The notes under the pieces were generated by a model, which was given only the letters and a program-made list of their open reading frames with translations, was not told the origin of the DNA and made no database searches. This document shows positions 22,625 through 33,130 of a stretch of DNA of 64,000 nt, piece after piece. Source of the stretch: Corydoras sp. C115 (taxonomy: Eukaryota; Chordata; Actinopteri; Siluriformes; Callichthyidae); NCBI GenBank assembly GCA_019802505.1, contig JAFMOC010000519.1, positions 1 through 64,000 of the forward strand. Reading direction: 5' to 3'. The translations under genes were made by a program, and so were the position numbers. Within the stretch, counting starts at the first letter, position 1. Each line of letters opens with the position of its first letter.

Positions 22625-22735
22625 TGTCGGCAGATACTCAGGTAGCTTGATTAAGTAAGCAGAGACAGTTCTAAAGAGAAATTCCCAGCGAGCAGCGGCA
22701 GAAAATCACGCCAGCGTTCACTCAACCGGAAGTCC

Positions 22736-22960
22736 CAGGGGTTAGTGTCGAATGGACGGTTCCATTATTGGTACTATTACTGCCAAACTTTGTAACAGTA
22801 TAACTTAGGAATAGTTTTTGCTTCTGAACTAACAGAGCTACTAATAAACAATCTTCTTCTGTCCATTTAGGCTTTCATATCCTTTTAGTACTTATTTCCT
22901 GGTTTGCTACATAAAAATCAATCCTGATACTTGCTTAAACTAAACCAGTCAGGAAACACA

Positions 22961-22993
<33 letters not shown>

Positions 22994-23569
22994 TCTGTTA
23001 ATATTAAATAGACCAAGATAAAATATTTCCAGCATGGTAAATAAAACACTTATGTGTGCATGTGATTAGGGTAAAATAGGTACAATCATTCTGCTATTAT
23101 AAAGGATTATATTTTTTCATAAGTAGGAGTTACTTTGTTTTTGGGTTATTTTACTGACTGATCAACTTATTGACTGTTGTTGACAACCAATGACACTTTT
23201 TAAATGAATATGTCAGACTTTAACCAACTTCTCACTGAGATTAAAGGTTTTGTTTTTTTCTTGCTTCAATTTGGTAAACACTTAAGCTATTGAGAGATTT
23301 ACAAAATAACTAGAGTGGTGCATTTCCTGAGGAAAATGCGAGTGTGATTGCAGCGTGGCCATAGAAGACACAGTGCATATGTGAGACCTATGACAGTAAT
23401 AATGGGTGAAAATGGAACACCGCCCAGAATTTTATTTACTTATTATAATTTATGTAAAATACCTATATTTTCACATGAGTTTGAGCAAACCATAGTCAGT
23501 CACACATCGCTGCAATAGCCTGGGCAGCTGATGCTCTCGGTGCAGGACATGTTGACAGACAGCCGCAGG
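22736..23569. other. Intronic DNA with poly-T tract
   Basis: No gene or bounded repeat is seen apart from a run of about 25 T at 22964-22988. It ends with GCCGCAGG (23562-23569), the left target duplication of the hAT element. Confidence 0.45.
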
Positions 23570-26338
23570 CAGAGTTGCCAGGTTCGCGGTTTTACCGCCA
23601 AATTGGGCTTGTTTTAAAAGCCAGTCGCGGGTGAAAATTCAGTTTGGGCGGGGTGCGGTTTTTTGGGCTACTTTTAAAAATGACCGCGGCCGCCAAAAAA
23701 CAAAAAAGTGGGCGTTGCCTTGGACGTCACGTCAACAAGGCTGGCAAACGTGTACAAGTAAGACAATAAGGAAGACTGATTACAGCAAGAGCCAGGAGAA
23801 CATAAGGGAAGACAGCGTGAAAAGGAGAGAGAGAGAGAGAGAGAGAGAGAGCACAGAGAAAGAGAGAAAGAGACAGACACACACAAGGTGAAGATAAAAC
23901 AGCAGTCAGTAGTTAATATGGCAGGTAAATGGGGGAAATACGGGAGGCGGTATTGCAGGGAATGGGAAAAAGAAAAAGGGTTGATGGAATGGATCAAGCG
24001 TGTACCTAATGATGAAAAAAAGGCATATTGCAAATACTGCAAATGTGAAATAAGAGCTCATCACAGTGACCTGATTGCCCATGCTGCCACAGAAAAACAC
24101 AAAAGAAATGCAGCTCCATTCTCAAATGCCAGAACATTGTTTGACACATGCAGCTCATTTACTAGATCCAGTATTCCAGTGAAGGAGGCAGAGTTGCAGC
24201 TGGCTGTTCATGTGGCATGCCATTCAAGCATTCTAACTGTTGATCATTTAGGATGTGTAGTGGAAGACATTTCAAAGAAAGGCATTAGTTTACACAGAAC
24301 AAAATGCACAGCACTGATTAATTCAGTGATCGGGCCTGTAGCACATGAAGATCTTTTAGAGGATATAGGGAATGGTCCATACTCCCTAATTGTTGATGAG
24401 AGCACAGATGTTACAACCAAAAAACAGCTATGTGTAGTCATCAGATACTTCAGTAAAAAACACTCTCAAATCATGAGCACATTTGCTGGAATTTTGCACA
24501 TTGCATCTGGTGATTCACTGACAATATCTAATGCCTTATTCAAGTTCCTGGATGATAACAAACTATCTGTACAGAATTGCATTGGTCTTGCAACTGATGG
24601 ATGCAATACAATGTGTGGACAGCATAACTCAGTGCTGCAGAAATTTCGAGAACGTAATCCCCATATTATCTACATCAAGTGTGTATGCCACTCACTTCAG
24701 CTCTGTGCATCAAAAGCTGTGAATGTTTTGCCCCGAAATGTGGAATATATGGTTTCACAGACCTACAGTTGGTTTTCAAATGCCACCCAGAGGCTTCAGA
24801 AATATGCAGAACTGTACAAGACCATAAATGTCGGTGAAAATCCTCTGAAAATCCTGCAATTAGCAGACACTAGGTGGCTTGCCATCAGTGAATGTGTCAA
24901 CCGTATCCTTACACAGTACCAGGAGCTGAAGCTGCATTTCCAACTGACAAAAGACAGTGAAAGAAGCTACGCTGCAGAGTTGCTTTACCAAATGTACAGT
25001 GACAAAATTAATCTGATCTACCTGAAATTCCTTCAACCAATTGTGTCAGAGTTAAACAGGATTAATAAAATATTTCAGCTTGAGACAGCCAATCCTGGAA
25101 AACTTCTAGAAGAACTTGTAACATTCTACCAATCACTTCTTGAGCGAATTGGGGTGCCACAGACATTCAAGAGCTGGCATGACATCATGGAATTCAACCT
25201 ATCTGATAATCTTTTGCCCATTGATGCTGTAGATTTTGGAGTACAGTTCCGTCTTGCTTTGCACGAATCAAGTGACATAAGTGACCAGGCTTTACAAGAC
25301 CTGAAAAGCAGATGCAGGGACTACATGCTAGAATTGGCTAAAGAGATCAAAAAGAGGCTTCCAGATAATTTGAAAAAATTAGAGGCTCTAAAATTTCTGT
25401 CACCAAGCAATGTTCTGCATGTGAATAAGCCAAAGCTGGATGATCTTCCCTTCTTCTCTCACTTGAAAGGAGACATAGGAAAAGCAGAGCAACAGTGGAG
25501 AATAATACATACTCTAGATTGGAAAAACAAAGAGGACAATAAAATTGAGGACTTCTGGATAGAGGTTGCAATGCACACAGATGCAGCAGATGACAGAGAT
25601 TTTGAAGAACTGGGCAACTTTGCCCTGTCTCTCCTTGCTTTACCATTCAGCAACGCTGCTGTTGAACGATCATTTTCTCAAATGAACCTCATAAAGAGTA
25701 AGCTGCGAAACAGATTGGAGCAGAAAACTCTGCTAAATACAATGAGAATCAGAGCTTACATGCAAAGGAACAAAATCTGCTGCCATAAATTTAAGCCATC
25801 ACCACGAATGATCTCTCTCTTCACTGCAGATATTTACTCAGCAATTGCTGAGGAAGAAGAGGAAGAGAGCACAGAGGTTTAGAAGACAAAAAAAAGTTTG
25901 AAGACTGTAAATAGTTCTTAATAAAATGGAAATCTAAAGGATGTTTGAAATGGAGGAGCCCTTAAAAGTCACAAAAAAGAGACAGAAGATGCCAACAGAA
26001 CACTTGAGTTTGACATTGAATACCACGATGAAAAAAACTGTTAAAGAGGATCCGAGGAGAGAAGGAGAAGGAACAGAAAAGTCAGTTGTTGTTTTTTTCT
26101 TATTATGTTACTATTAATTGTTCTATTGTTCATGTTATTATTAATGCCTTTAAGATAAATAGCAATACTGATAATAAATCTCTTATGAACAAAATACTAA
26201 GTTGTACACTCAGTTGTTTTACCATTCGCTTCAAACATGTGACAGACATGTACTGTATTTTGGGCTAGTTTAAGCTTCTGAGGGGCGGGTTTTAGACTGA
26301 CTTTGGGCTGGGTATTTTTGTTGGACCTGGCAACCCTG
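23570..26338 (+). mobile_element. hAT DNA transposon, structurally complete
   Basis: Imperfect terminal inverted repeats CAGAGTTGCCAGGT (start) and ACCTGGCAACCCTG (end) bound 2769 bases. The 8-bp duplication GCCGCAGG at 23562-23569 and 26339-26346 is exact and is the hAT hallmark. The transposase frame inside is uninterrupted. Together these suggest fairly recent insertion. It lies in a receptor intron in the sense direction. Confidence 0.9.
23888..25882 (+). CDS. hAT-family transposase, 664 codons, intact
   Basis: Single uninterrupted frame. Residues about 48-71 form a BED-type zinc finger (C48, C51, H65, H71). The RNase H-like core has the first catalytic Asp in VDESTDVTTKKQ (about residue 168) and the second in LATDGCNTM (about 236), followed by CVCHSLQLC. 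The C-terminal dimerisation region (about 585-640) reads LSLLALPFSNAAVERSFSQM, then SKLRNRL. The length is normal for an autonomous hAT transposase. Start could be Met1 or Met11 (MAGKWGKYG). The protein would bind the element ends and excise and reinsert it in the nucleus. A domesticated host gene is possible but unlikely given perfect flanking duplications. Confidence 0.88.
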   Translation: MKIKQQSVVNMAGKWGKYGRRYCREWEKEKGLMEWIKRVPNDEKKAYCKYCKCEIRAHHSDLIAHAATEKHKRNAAPFSNARTLFDTCSSFTRSSIPVKEAELQLAVHVACHSSILTVDHLGCVVEDISKKGISLHRTKCTALINSVIGPVAHEDLLEDIGNGPYSLIVDESTDVTTKKQLCVVIRYFSKKHSQIMSTFAGILHIASGDSLTISNALFKFLDDNKLSVQNCIGLATDGCNTMCGQHNSVLQKFRERNPHIIYIKCVCHSLQLCASKAVNVLPRNVEYMVSQTYSWFSNATQRLQKYAELYKTINVGENPLKILQLADTRWLAISECVNRILTQYQELKLHFQLTKDSERSYAAELLYQMYSDKINLIYLKFLQPIVSELNRINKIFQLETANPGKLLEELVTFYQSLLERIGVPQTFKSWHDIMEFNLSDNLLPIDAVDFGVQFRLALHESSDISDQALQDLKSRCRDYMLELAKEIKKRLPDNLKKLEALKFLSPSNVLHVNKPKLDDLPFFSHLKGDIGKAEQQWRIIHTLDWKNKEDNKIEDFWIEVAMHTDAADDRDFEELGNFALSLLALPFSNAAVERSFSQMNLIKSKLRNRLEQKTLLNTMRIRAYMQRNKICCHKFKPSPRMISLFTADIYSAIAEEEEEESTEV

Positions 26339-27600
26339 GCCGCAGGGGTCCTCATTGGAAAAGACCCGCGTTGGTATTGCGGTAATGCTGTAACATGTGC
26401 GATGTGTCTTTTGCAGGTGAGTGGAGTAAAAAGAATATAAGACGTGTGTATGAAAGTAAGACATAAGACGGAAAGTTTATCGATGAAGTGAATGTGTGTG
26501 TGGAATGCATGTTTATGTCAGTCGTTATACTTACCGCGAAGTAATGAGAGAGATGTAACTCACCTGTGATCGTGAGTAGAGTGTGTGTGACGTGTGTGAT
26601 AGATTCAATGTAGATATAGGGTTGTGAATAAATTATTTACGATTGCACATGTAACTAAATACTTTTATGTTGTTTAGGTACCAAAGTTTGAACCGAGTTT
26701 ATCGAGCGCTGTATATAATATATGCCGTTACATGTTAAATGCGTCACGGGGATTAAGATAATTTAAGAGAAAAGACCCGCGTTGGTATTGCGGTAATGCT
26801 GTAACATGTGTGATGTGTCTTTTGCAGAAAGAATAAAAAAAACACGAGGTCCTACACACGAGGTCGTATGTCCTTGTATCCACGTGTGTAACACATACAT
26901 ATATCAAAACAATACAGCAAATGAGGTAAAAAATTGTGGTTGTTTGTAATAGGGTGTCTCTCAATCACTCTTCAATTTCACAAGAACGGTCTGGCGGCAG
27001 CTATCTCTAACTCCAGCAAAATTCGCCTTTGTAGGTCAAATCGTGGATGAGTTACAGGAGTGTAAATATTACCTTAATGCAAAGTGATTAGGAATTTTGG
27101 CTCAGAAAAACAGAAATATATCAGTAACAGTTCAACCGATTTCTTAACTGTATACAAGCAATGGTCTTAAATCCTGCAAAAACTGCTTGTCAATAGCTCA
27201 GAAATTGCAGAAGAAGAAAGCCAGACAAAAAAGGAATAATAAAAATCAGATGATAATATTGTAATTGCCATATATGGCACCAAACTAATTATTAGAATGC
27301 TTATAAATACATAATAAATAAACAGCAGATTTAAATTCCTTCGATTTAACTTGTTACAAGTTATATTGACCTGTACAAATATTCATAAAAATAGGATATT
27401 TAGTTTAATAAACAAATAAGCAAGTAATTATTTATCATCATTGTTTAATTTGACTCTTTTAATTAATGTTAAGGACTTGTGTGAATAAGTAATGATGATG
27501 GTCACATATTCAGAAACATAGAAAGTTTTAAAAGTTCACAAACATTAAGGCTTTTTGTATATATTTCGATTAAGTGTTAGTGATGAATTATTAATATGCA
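26339..27600. repeat. Intronic DNA with a 60-bp direct repeat
   Basis: The segment AAAAGACCCGCGTTGGTATT and its continuation through GTGTCTTTTGCAG occur at about 26357-26417 and 26771-26827, almost identical and 412 bases apart. The interval is non-coding. It may be a repeat of unknown type, split from its left flank by the hAT insertion. The rest to 27600 is AT-rich and unrecognised. Confidence 0.4.
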
Positions 27601-28531
27601 GTTGCAGAGACCACAACTCCCACATCCGGCCCGAGAAGCAGTCTTTTTTGGCCCCTCAAGGGTTAACAAAATAAGCATTTAAAAAAAAAATATATATATA
27701 TTATAATTATAATCTGGCCCACAATTTGGTTTAATTATTTATACATTATTATGTTAATCTTTATATTTTATCTTAATTTGTAATGTGGTGTTTGTGTGTT
27801 TATTTTTTTGCGTATGCTGCGTTGCCTGGTGATTAGCGCCCGCTGCGTAAGCCCTACCCACTCGTAAGCTGCACGTCTCTGTGTGTAACAGGTTGAACTC
27901 AGAAACGAAGCCGGAGTCGATGAACAGTATAACAGTCGCTGGTGTAGATGTGTCGCTGGTGCTAATGAAAGACACAGACTCGTGTAGTAATAGAAACTCC
28001 GAATCGCTTTACTCTTCCACATGTATCGTACATCTCTCGTGTGTCACACCTTTATTCGTCCTCCCGCAACGCATACCTTAAGCATAGTGCCCATGTTACA
28101 GCACAACATTCTACAACTAACTGGTTTATTGAAAACAGCGCTCGAACCCCAGTAAACGTACTGATGGTGTAACGCCGCGATGAAGATGATCACTGACACT
28201 CAGGGAAACCGAACTCTCCAGAAAGGTAATCCATAGAACAGAATGTAGCAAGGGAGCGCAAACAGCACATTACCGAAGGTCAGATGCAAACAGCCAACCC
28301 AACCGAACAGCGAGATAGAGATAAACAGAAAGTAGTAATCAGAACTCTGGAGAACTCCGAGCGCCACCAGTGGCAGGAAGGGGAATAGCAGGTAGAGAAG
28401 GTAAGGTGGATTTGACACTACTCTACGCATGCGCTCACCATTCCCAGCAAAAATATTTTGTTAGCAAAAATGTCACTTTCGAAACTCTCAAAAAATAAAA
28501 TAAAAGTTGACTTGGAAAAAAAGTACATATG

Positions 28532-28705
28532 TGTGTGGAAAAACTCTTCTCAACTGTAAAATTTAATAAATCCAAGCACAGATCCAGACTGACCGATGCC
28601 CATCTCCAGTCCATCATCAGAGTGTCCACTCCAAACTCACTTAAAGCAAATGTGGCTCATTTGTGTCAGAAGAAGCACTGTCAAGTTTCTGGTAGCAAGC
28701 ACTGA
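28532..28705 (+). pseudogene. hAT transposase C-terminal remnant
   Basis: Fifty-seven codons before a stop read CVEKLFSTVKFNKSKHRSRL and then DAHLQSIIRVST, the dimerisation end of GTF2IRD2/EPM2AIP1-like hAT transposases. Upstream catalytic regions are missing. Confidence 0.7.
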
Positions 28706-28744
28706 GCATACACTGAGTGTATTTGAATTACAATATGTGTACAT

Positions 28745-29088
28745 GGCGGCACGGTGGTTTAGTGGTTAGCATGTTCTCCTCTCAGTGCTAGGGATTCCCG
28801 GTTCGAATCCCCATTTGGGTGGAGTTTCCATGTTCTCCCCGCATCCACGTGGGTTTCCTCCGGGTTCTCTGCTTTCCTCCCACAGTCCAAAAACATGGAT
28901 CAAGTCAACTGAGTTCTCCAAATTGCCCCATATAGAGTGTGTATGCGTGAGTGAGTGTGTGGCCAGTGATAGATTGACGCCCTGTCCTGGGTGTATCTGC
29001 CCAGCGCCCGAAACGTTCTCCCCTGGATGGGCATGGGGAACCCCCCACGATCCTAATAGAGGATAAAGCGGAAGATAATGAATGAATG
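28745..29088 (+). mobile_element. tRNA-derived SINE, full length, 13-bp target duplication
   Basis: A complete copy with A box (TGGTTTAGTGG variant), B box GGTTCGAATCC and AATGAATGA tail. AATATGTGTACAT is duplicated at 28732-28744 and 29089-29101. Confidence 0.85.
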
Positions 29089-29214
29089 AATATGTGTACA
29101 TAGTTATTATATAAATAGTTGATTTTCCATTTTCCCGCTGCTTTTTGTTGCAATTCTTTAATCTGGCCCCTCATCGGTTAGTGGCCCCCAGGTAATTTGA
29201 GTTTGAGACCCCTG

Positions 29215-29354
29215 CCCAAGACTGTAATGACGACTGATGTGACAAATTCCTCACTGTCAATCAATGGAACGAATTCAACATTAAGCACCCCAGTAACTAA
29301 CAATCCTAATCAGACACAATACTTGATCTGCCACTACTAACAAGATAGTATAAA
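29215..29354 (+). pseudogene. Possible decayed stalk exon of the receptor
   Basis: Directly after the hAT end, one frame reads MTTDVTNSSLSINGTNSTLS and then TPVTNNPNQTQ, rich in Ser, Thr and Asn with four N-glycosylation sites, very like a receptor stalk. It then meets TAA (29338-29340). A phase-1 donor-like GT lies at 29351, after the stop. No phase-compatible acceptor exists outside the transposon. I read this as a stalk exon damaged by insertion and a stop; because the neighbouring exons are all phase 1, skipping it leaves the frame intact. Confidence 0.35.
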
Positions 29355-29505
29355 TGTTTCCAAAGTAAGTCAAAAATTAAATGCTAACATCAGAGTGTTC
29401 TGTAGAAGTTCTAAATTTTACATCTTGTAAATACTGTGTGTAATTTTGCTGGCATCACTGTTGGTGTTAATGTTGTCCTGAAGTCTCGAGTATTGCCAAC
29501 ATCTA

Positions 29506-31111
29506 CAGTGGGGAGAACAAGTATTTGATACACTGCTGATTTTTCAGGTTTTCCCACTTGCAAAGCATGTAAAAGACTGTCATTTTTATCATAGGTACTC
29601 TTCAACTGTGAGTGATGGAATCTAAAACAAAAATCCAGAAAAATACATTGTATGATTTTTAAATAATTAATTTCCATTTTATTGTGTGAAATAAGTATTT
29701 GATCATCTATCAACCAGTAAGAATTTTGGCTCTCACAGACATGTTACTTCTTCTTTAAGAAGCCCTCCTGTTCTCCATTCATTACCTGTATAAACTGTAC
29801 CTGTTTGAACTCATTACCTGTATAAAAGACACCTGTCCACACACTCAATCAGTCAGACTCCAGCATCTCCACAATGCCCAAGACCAGAGAGCTGTGTAAG
29901 GACATCAGGGATAAAATTGTAGACCTGCGCAGGGCTGGGATGGGATACAGGACAATAGGCAAGCAGCTTGGTGAGAAGGCAACAACTGTTGGTGCAATTA
30001 TTAGAAAATGGAAGAAATGCAAAATAATGGAAAATCTCCCTCGGTCTGGGGCACCATGCAAGATCTCACCTTGTGGAGCATCAATGATCTTGAGGAAGGT
30101 GAGGAATGAGCCCAGAACTACACGGCAGGACCTGGTTAATGACCTGAATAGAGCTGGGACCACAGTCTCAAAGAAAACAATCAGTAACACTCTACACCGT
30201 CAAGGATTAAAATCCTGCAGTGCACGCAAGGTGCCCTTCCTCAAGCCAACGCATGTCAAAGCCCATCTGAAGTTTGCAAATGACCATCTGAATGATCCAG
30301 AGGAGGAATGGGATAAGGTCATGTGGTCTGATGAGACAAAAATAGAACTTTTTGGTTTATACTCCACTCGTCATGTTTGGAGGAAGAAGAATGATGAGTA
30401 CAACCCCAAGAACACCATCCCAACCGTGAAGCATGGCGGTGGGAACATCATTTTTTGGGGATGCTTTTCTGCAAAGGGGACAGGACGACTGCACCGTATT
30501 GTGGGAAGGATGGATGGGGCCATGTATCGTGAGATTTTGGCCAACAACCTCCTTCCCTCAGTAAGAGCATTGAAGATGGGTCGTGGCTGGGTCTTCCAGC
30601 ATGATAACGACCCAAAACACACAGCCAGGGCAACTAAAGAGTGGCTCCGTAGGAAACATCTTAAGGTCCTGGAGTGGCCTGGCCAGTCTCCAGACCTGAA
30701 TCCAATAGAAAATCTTTGGAGGGAGCTTAAAGTCCGTGTGGCCCAGCGACAGCCACTAAACCTGAAGGCTCTGGAGGAGATCTGTATGGAGGAGTGGGTC
30801 AAAATCCCTGCTGCAGTGTGTGCAAACCTTGTCAAGAACTACAGGAAATGTCTGAACTCTGTAATTGCAAACAAAGGTTTCTGTACCAAATATTAAGTTT
30901 CTTTTTCTGGTGTATCAAATACTTATTTCACACAATAAAATGGAAATTAATTATTTAAAAATCATACAATATATTTTACTGGATTTTTGTTTTAGATTCC
31001 ATCACTCACAGTTGAAGAGTACCTAGGATAAAAATGACAGTCTTTTACATGCTTTGCAAGTGGGAAAACCTGAAAAATCAGCAGTGTATCAAATACTTGT
31101 TCTCCCCACTG
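29506..31111 (+). mobile_element. Tc1-family transposon, structurally complete
   Basis: Inverted ends CAGTGGGGAGAACAAGTATT and its complement (ACTTGTTCTCCCCACTG) bound 1606 bases. The inverted repeats run about 200 bases on each side. A TA duplication flanks it (29504-29505, 31112-31113). It lies in the intron just before the receptor transmembrane exon and encodes an unbroken transposase in the same direction as the gene. Confidence 0.92.
29874..30896 (+). CDS. Tc1 transposase, 340 codons, intact
   Basis: Full-length for Tc1. The N-terminus has the paired helix-turn-helix DNA-binding region (MPKTRELCKDIRDKIVDLRR, then YRTIGKQLGE). The catalytic triad is Asp in MWSDETKI, Asp in FQHDNDPKHT and Glu in PDLNPIENLW, with exactly 34 residues between the second Asp and Glu (DD34E). 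It ends NKGFCTKY. It would bind its inverted repeats and move the element to TA sites. All key residues are present and no frame break is seen, so activity is possible but untested. Confidence 0.92.
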   Translation: MPKTRELCKDIRDKIVDLRRAGMGYRTIGKQLGEKATTVGAIIRKWKKCKIMENLPRSGAPCKISPCGASMILRKVRNEPRTTRQDLVNDLNRAGTTVSKKTISNTLHRQGLKSCSARKVPFLKPTHVKAHLKFANDHLNDPEEEWDKVMWSDETKIELFGLYSTRHVWRKKNDEYNPKNTIPTVKHGGGNIIFWGCFSAKGTGRLHRIVGRMDGAMYREILANNLLPSVRALKMGRGWVFQHDNDPKHTARATKEWLRRKHLKVLEWPGQSPDLNPIENLWRELKVRVAQRQPLNLKALEEICMEEWVKIPAAVCANLVKNYRKCLNSVIANKGFCTKY

Positions 31112-31150
31112 TAGTTTCTAATGTCTAATATTGTTTCTGTCATCTGACAG

Positions 31151-31252
31151 CTATTGTTCTCATCATTATGAGTGTGATTGCTGCCCTCTTGCTTTTTTCA
31201 GCCATTGTCGCTTTTTTAATCTACAAGAAGAGACAAAGTAAAAAGAAAAAAG
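31151..31252 (+). CDS. Receptor copy 1: transmembrane exon
   Basis: CATCTGACAG acceptor, GTCAGG donor, 102 bases, phase 1 to 1. It encodes IVLIIMSVIAALLLFSAIVA, then FLIYKKRQSKKKKG: a single hydrophobic helix followed by a strongly basic stop-transfer stretch, giving type I topology. No charged residue lies in the helix, so pairing with an ITAM adaptor is not expected. Confidence 0.75.
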
Positions 31253-31334
31253 GTCAGGATTTTTTAAAATAAATATATATTTTTTATAAATAATTGCAGA
31301 CAGTATGGAGTTTTTTATTTATTTTTTATTGCAG

Positions 31335-31409
31335 GACCTTCTCAAGCTGGTGGGGAGCTTGTTTATGCTCATATCAGCCATGCATCCAGTAACAGTCAGT
31401 CACAGTCAT
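31335..31409 (+). CDS. Receptor copy 1: cytoplasmic exon with ITIM
   Basis: TTTATTGCAG acceptor, GTAAGA donor, 75 bases, phase 1 to 1. It encodes PSQAGGELVYAHISHASSNS and more. LVYAHI has the ITIM spacing (Leu at -2, Ile at +3). Confidence 0.7.
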
Positions 31410-31474
31410 GTAAGAGCAAAAAAAAAAATTCCACTATAGAAAATGTACTATTATTACACTTTTAATATATCATT

Positions 31475-31750
31475 AACATTGGATTGGAATGATAGAGGTG
31501 GAACAATCTTCCCAACTCTGTCCGTAAGTCATTTGGCATCTTTGAAGACTGAACAACTGAAAACACATCTCTTTCACAAACACCTGATGTAAAAACATAA
31601 AAATAAAAAAGGCTGGGTGGGTGGGGTGCAAGATAGTGATCAGGATTAAAATTTCTACAGTGTAGCTGCATTCTACTGACTTGTGCTGTTCTCATTTGTA
31701 AGTTGCTTTACATAAAAGCGTAAGCTAAATGACTAAATGTAAATGTAGAT
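31475..31750 (+). pseudogene. L2-like LINE 3' fragment
   Basis: RWNNLPNSV-like C-terminal coding remains (near 31494), then the tail TTGTAAGTTGCTTTACATAAAAGCG ending in ACTAAATGTAAATG, as in other L2-type 3' ends here. 5' truncated. Confidence 0.6.
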
Positions 31751-32360
31751 TATTATATACTGTCTAGATTTATAAATAAGAGACAAAATACTCTAAATGC
31801 AGGACAATTTACAGTAAATTATGAAAAAAAAGAAATGATCATCAAAAAATTGTTTTTGGTGATTTGGTTATTAGAAAGGGAATGAACACTTTCAGGCAGA
31901 GAGAGCGGTTTAGCAGTTTCTGCTTTAATGTAACTAGTTAAAGGGAAGAGTCATATACACCTCAGATCATGAATAGACAGCATTCTATACAGTTTACAAC
32001 TAAATTTTATTGGCAAAATGGTTGGAGATAAAATGATTAACATTTGCTTTTCACTGTAAACAGGAATTTATCCTCAGCCACACTGAATTTCTGCTAAATT
32101 GACAAAAGAAAGGAGTATAATGTTGTCCCTAATATATATTTACATATAGATTTATTTATAGATTATATTTGTCATTTAGCAGATGATTGTATCCTAATTG
32201 TATTCTATTTGTATATTTATATTTATGTTATTTATGTATATATCTATTTGAGAGAACAACACAAATCAGTATTTAAGAAAAAAAAAACAACTACACTGTA
32301 GAATTATCAGACCTGATTATTAACCGATCCCGTCTTTATTATTTATTGAATAATTTAATT

Positions 32361-32716
32361 CCATCTATCCATTATCTTCTGCTTTATCCTCTACTAGGGT
32401 AGTGGTGGGGTTCCCCATGCCTATCCAGCGGAGCACATTTCGGGTGCTGGGTGCCAATCTATCCAGGACAATCTACCCAGGACAGGGTGCCAATCTATCG
32501 CTGGTCACACTCACTCACTCATTCACACAAAGACACACTATATGGGGCAATTTGGATAATTCAATTAACCTTGATCCATGTTTTTGGACTGTGGATGGAA
32601 CCCGGAGGAAACCCATGCAGACACGGGAAGAACATGGAAACCCAGATTGGGATTCGAACCAGGAATCCCTAGCGCTGAGAGGCGAACGTGCTAACCACTA
32701 AGCCACCATGCTGCCT
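32361..32716 (-). mobile_element. tRNA-derived SINE with a short internal duplication
   Basis: A minus-strand copy from a CCATCTATCC tail to the head ending CCACCATGCTGCC. The segment GTGCCAATCTATCC/GGACA is repeated around 32450-32490. Flanks TAATTTAATT and TAATAATTAA only loosely match. Confidence 0.75.
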
Positions 32717-32739
32717 TAATAATTAAGAATTTATTTATT

Positions 32740-33130
32740 TATTATATCAAGTGTTTGTGGAAGAGATGCGTTTTGAGTTTTTTCTTAAAGATGCCACCTT
32801 ACAGACAGATTTGGAAATATTGTTCCACCACTTTGCAGTGTGAGAATTAGCACCACGGTGAGGTGGAATCACACAGTGACATTTATCACTAGAGTGAAAT
32901 GCATGAGTCGGGGTGTATTTTGGAAATATAGATTGAATGTAAGAGGGGGCAGATCCAGAGATTGTCCTGTAACCAGAGTCATTGTCTTGTACTGAATACG
33001 AGCAGCTACAGGGAGCCAGTGAAGAGAGATGAGTAGTAGAGTGACATGAGTTCGCTTGGGCTGGTTGAACACAAGTCGGGTTTCATTTGATGATTTGGGC
33101 TTAGTTGTAGAGCCCTGATAGTGCAAACTG
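32740..33130 (-). pseudogene. L2-like LINE C-terminal fragment
   Basis: Minus-strand frames read ISLHWLPVAARIQYKTMTLV and later pieces, the conserved C-terminal block of L2-type reverse transcriptases, with stops. The same block recurs at 45435-45775 and 18410-18760. Confidence 0.65.

Larger units (their letters stand above)
18815..22735 (-). mobile_element. L2-clade-like LINE, nearly full length, inactive
   Basis: Minus-strand order from right to left is 5' region (about 22735), endonuclease, reverse transcriptase, C-terminal region and an AAT-rich 3' tail at 18815-18832. Frames are broken several times, and a solo-LTR-like block (20559-20992) sits between endonuclease and reverse transcriptase. 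It lies in the long receptor intron. Confidence 0.75.
27607..29214 (+). mobile_element. Decayed hAT transposon
   Basis: The right end, read on the minus strand, is CAGGGGTCTCAAACTCAAAT, a typical hAT terminus. The left end is uncertain; CAGAGACCACAACTCC at 27607 is a candidate. It holds a transposase C-terminal piece (28532-28705) and an inserted SINE (28745-29088). No matching 8-bp duplication was found. Confidence 0.55.

Noticed and set aside
27602..27640. Acceptor-like ATGCAG followed by a Thr-rich reading as a second stalk exon
   Set aside because: The sequence is better read as the worn left end of the hAT element ending at 29214; no donor follows in the right phase.
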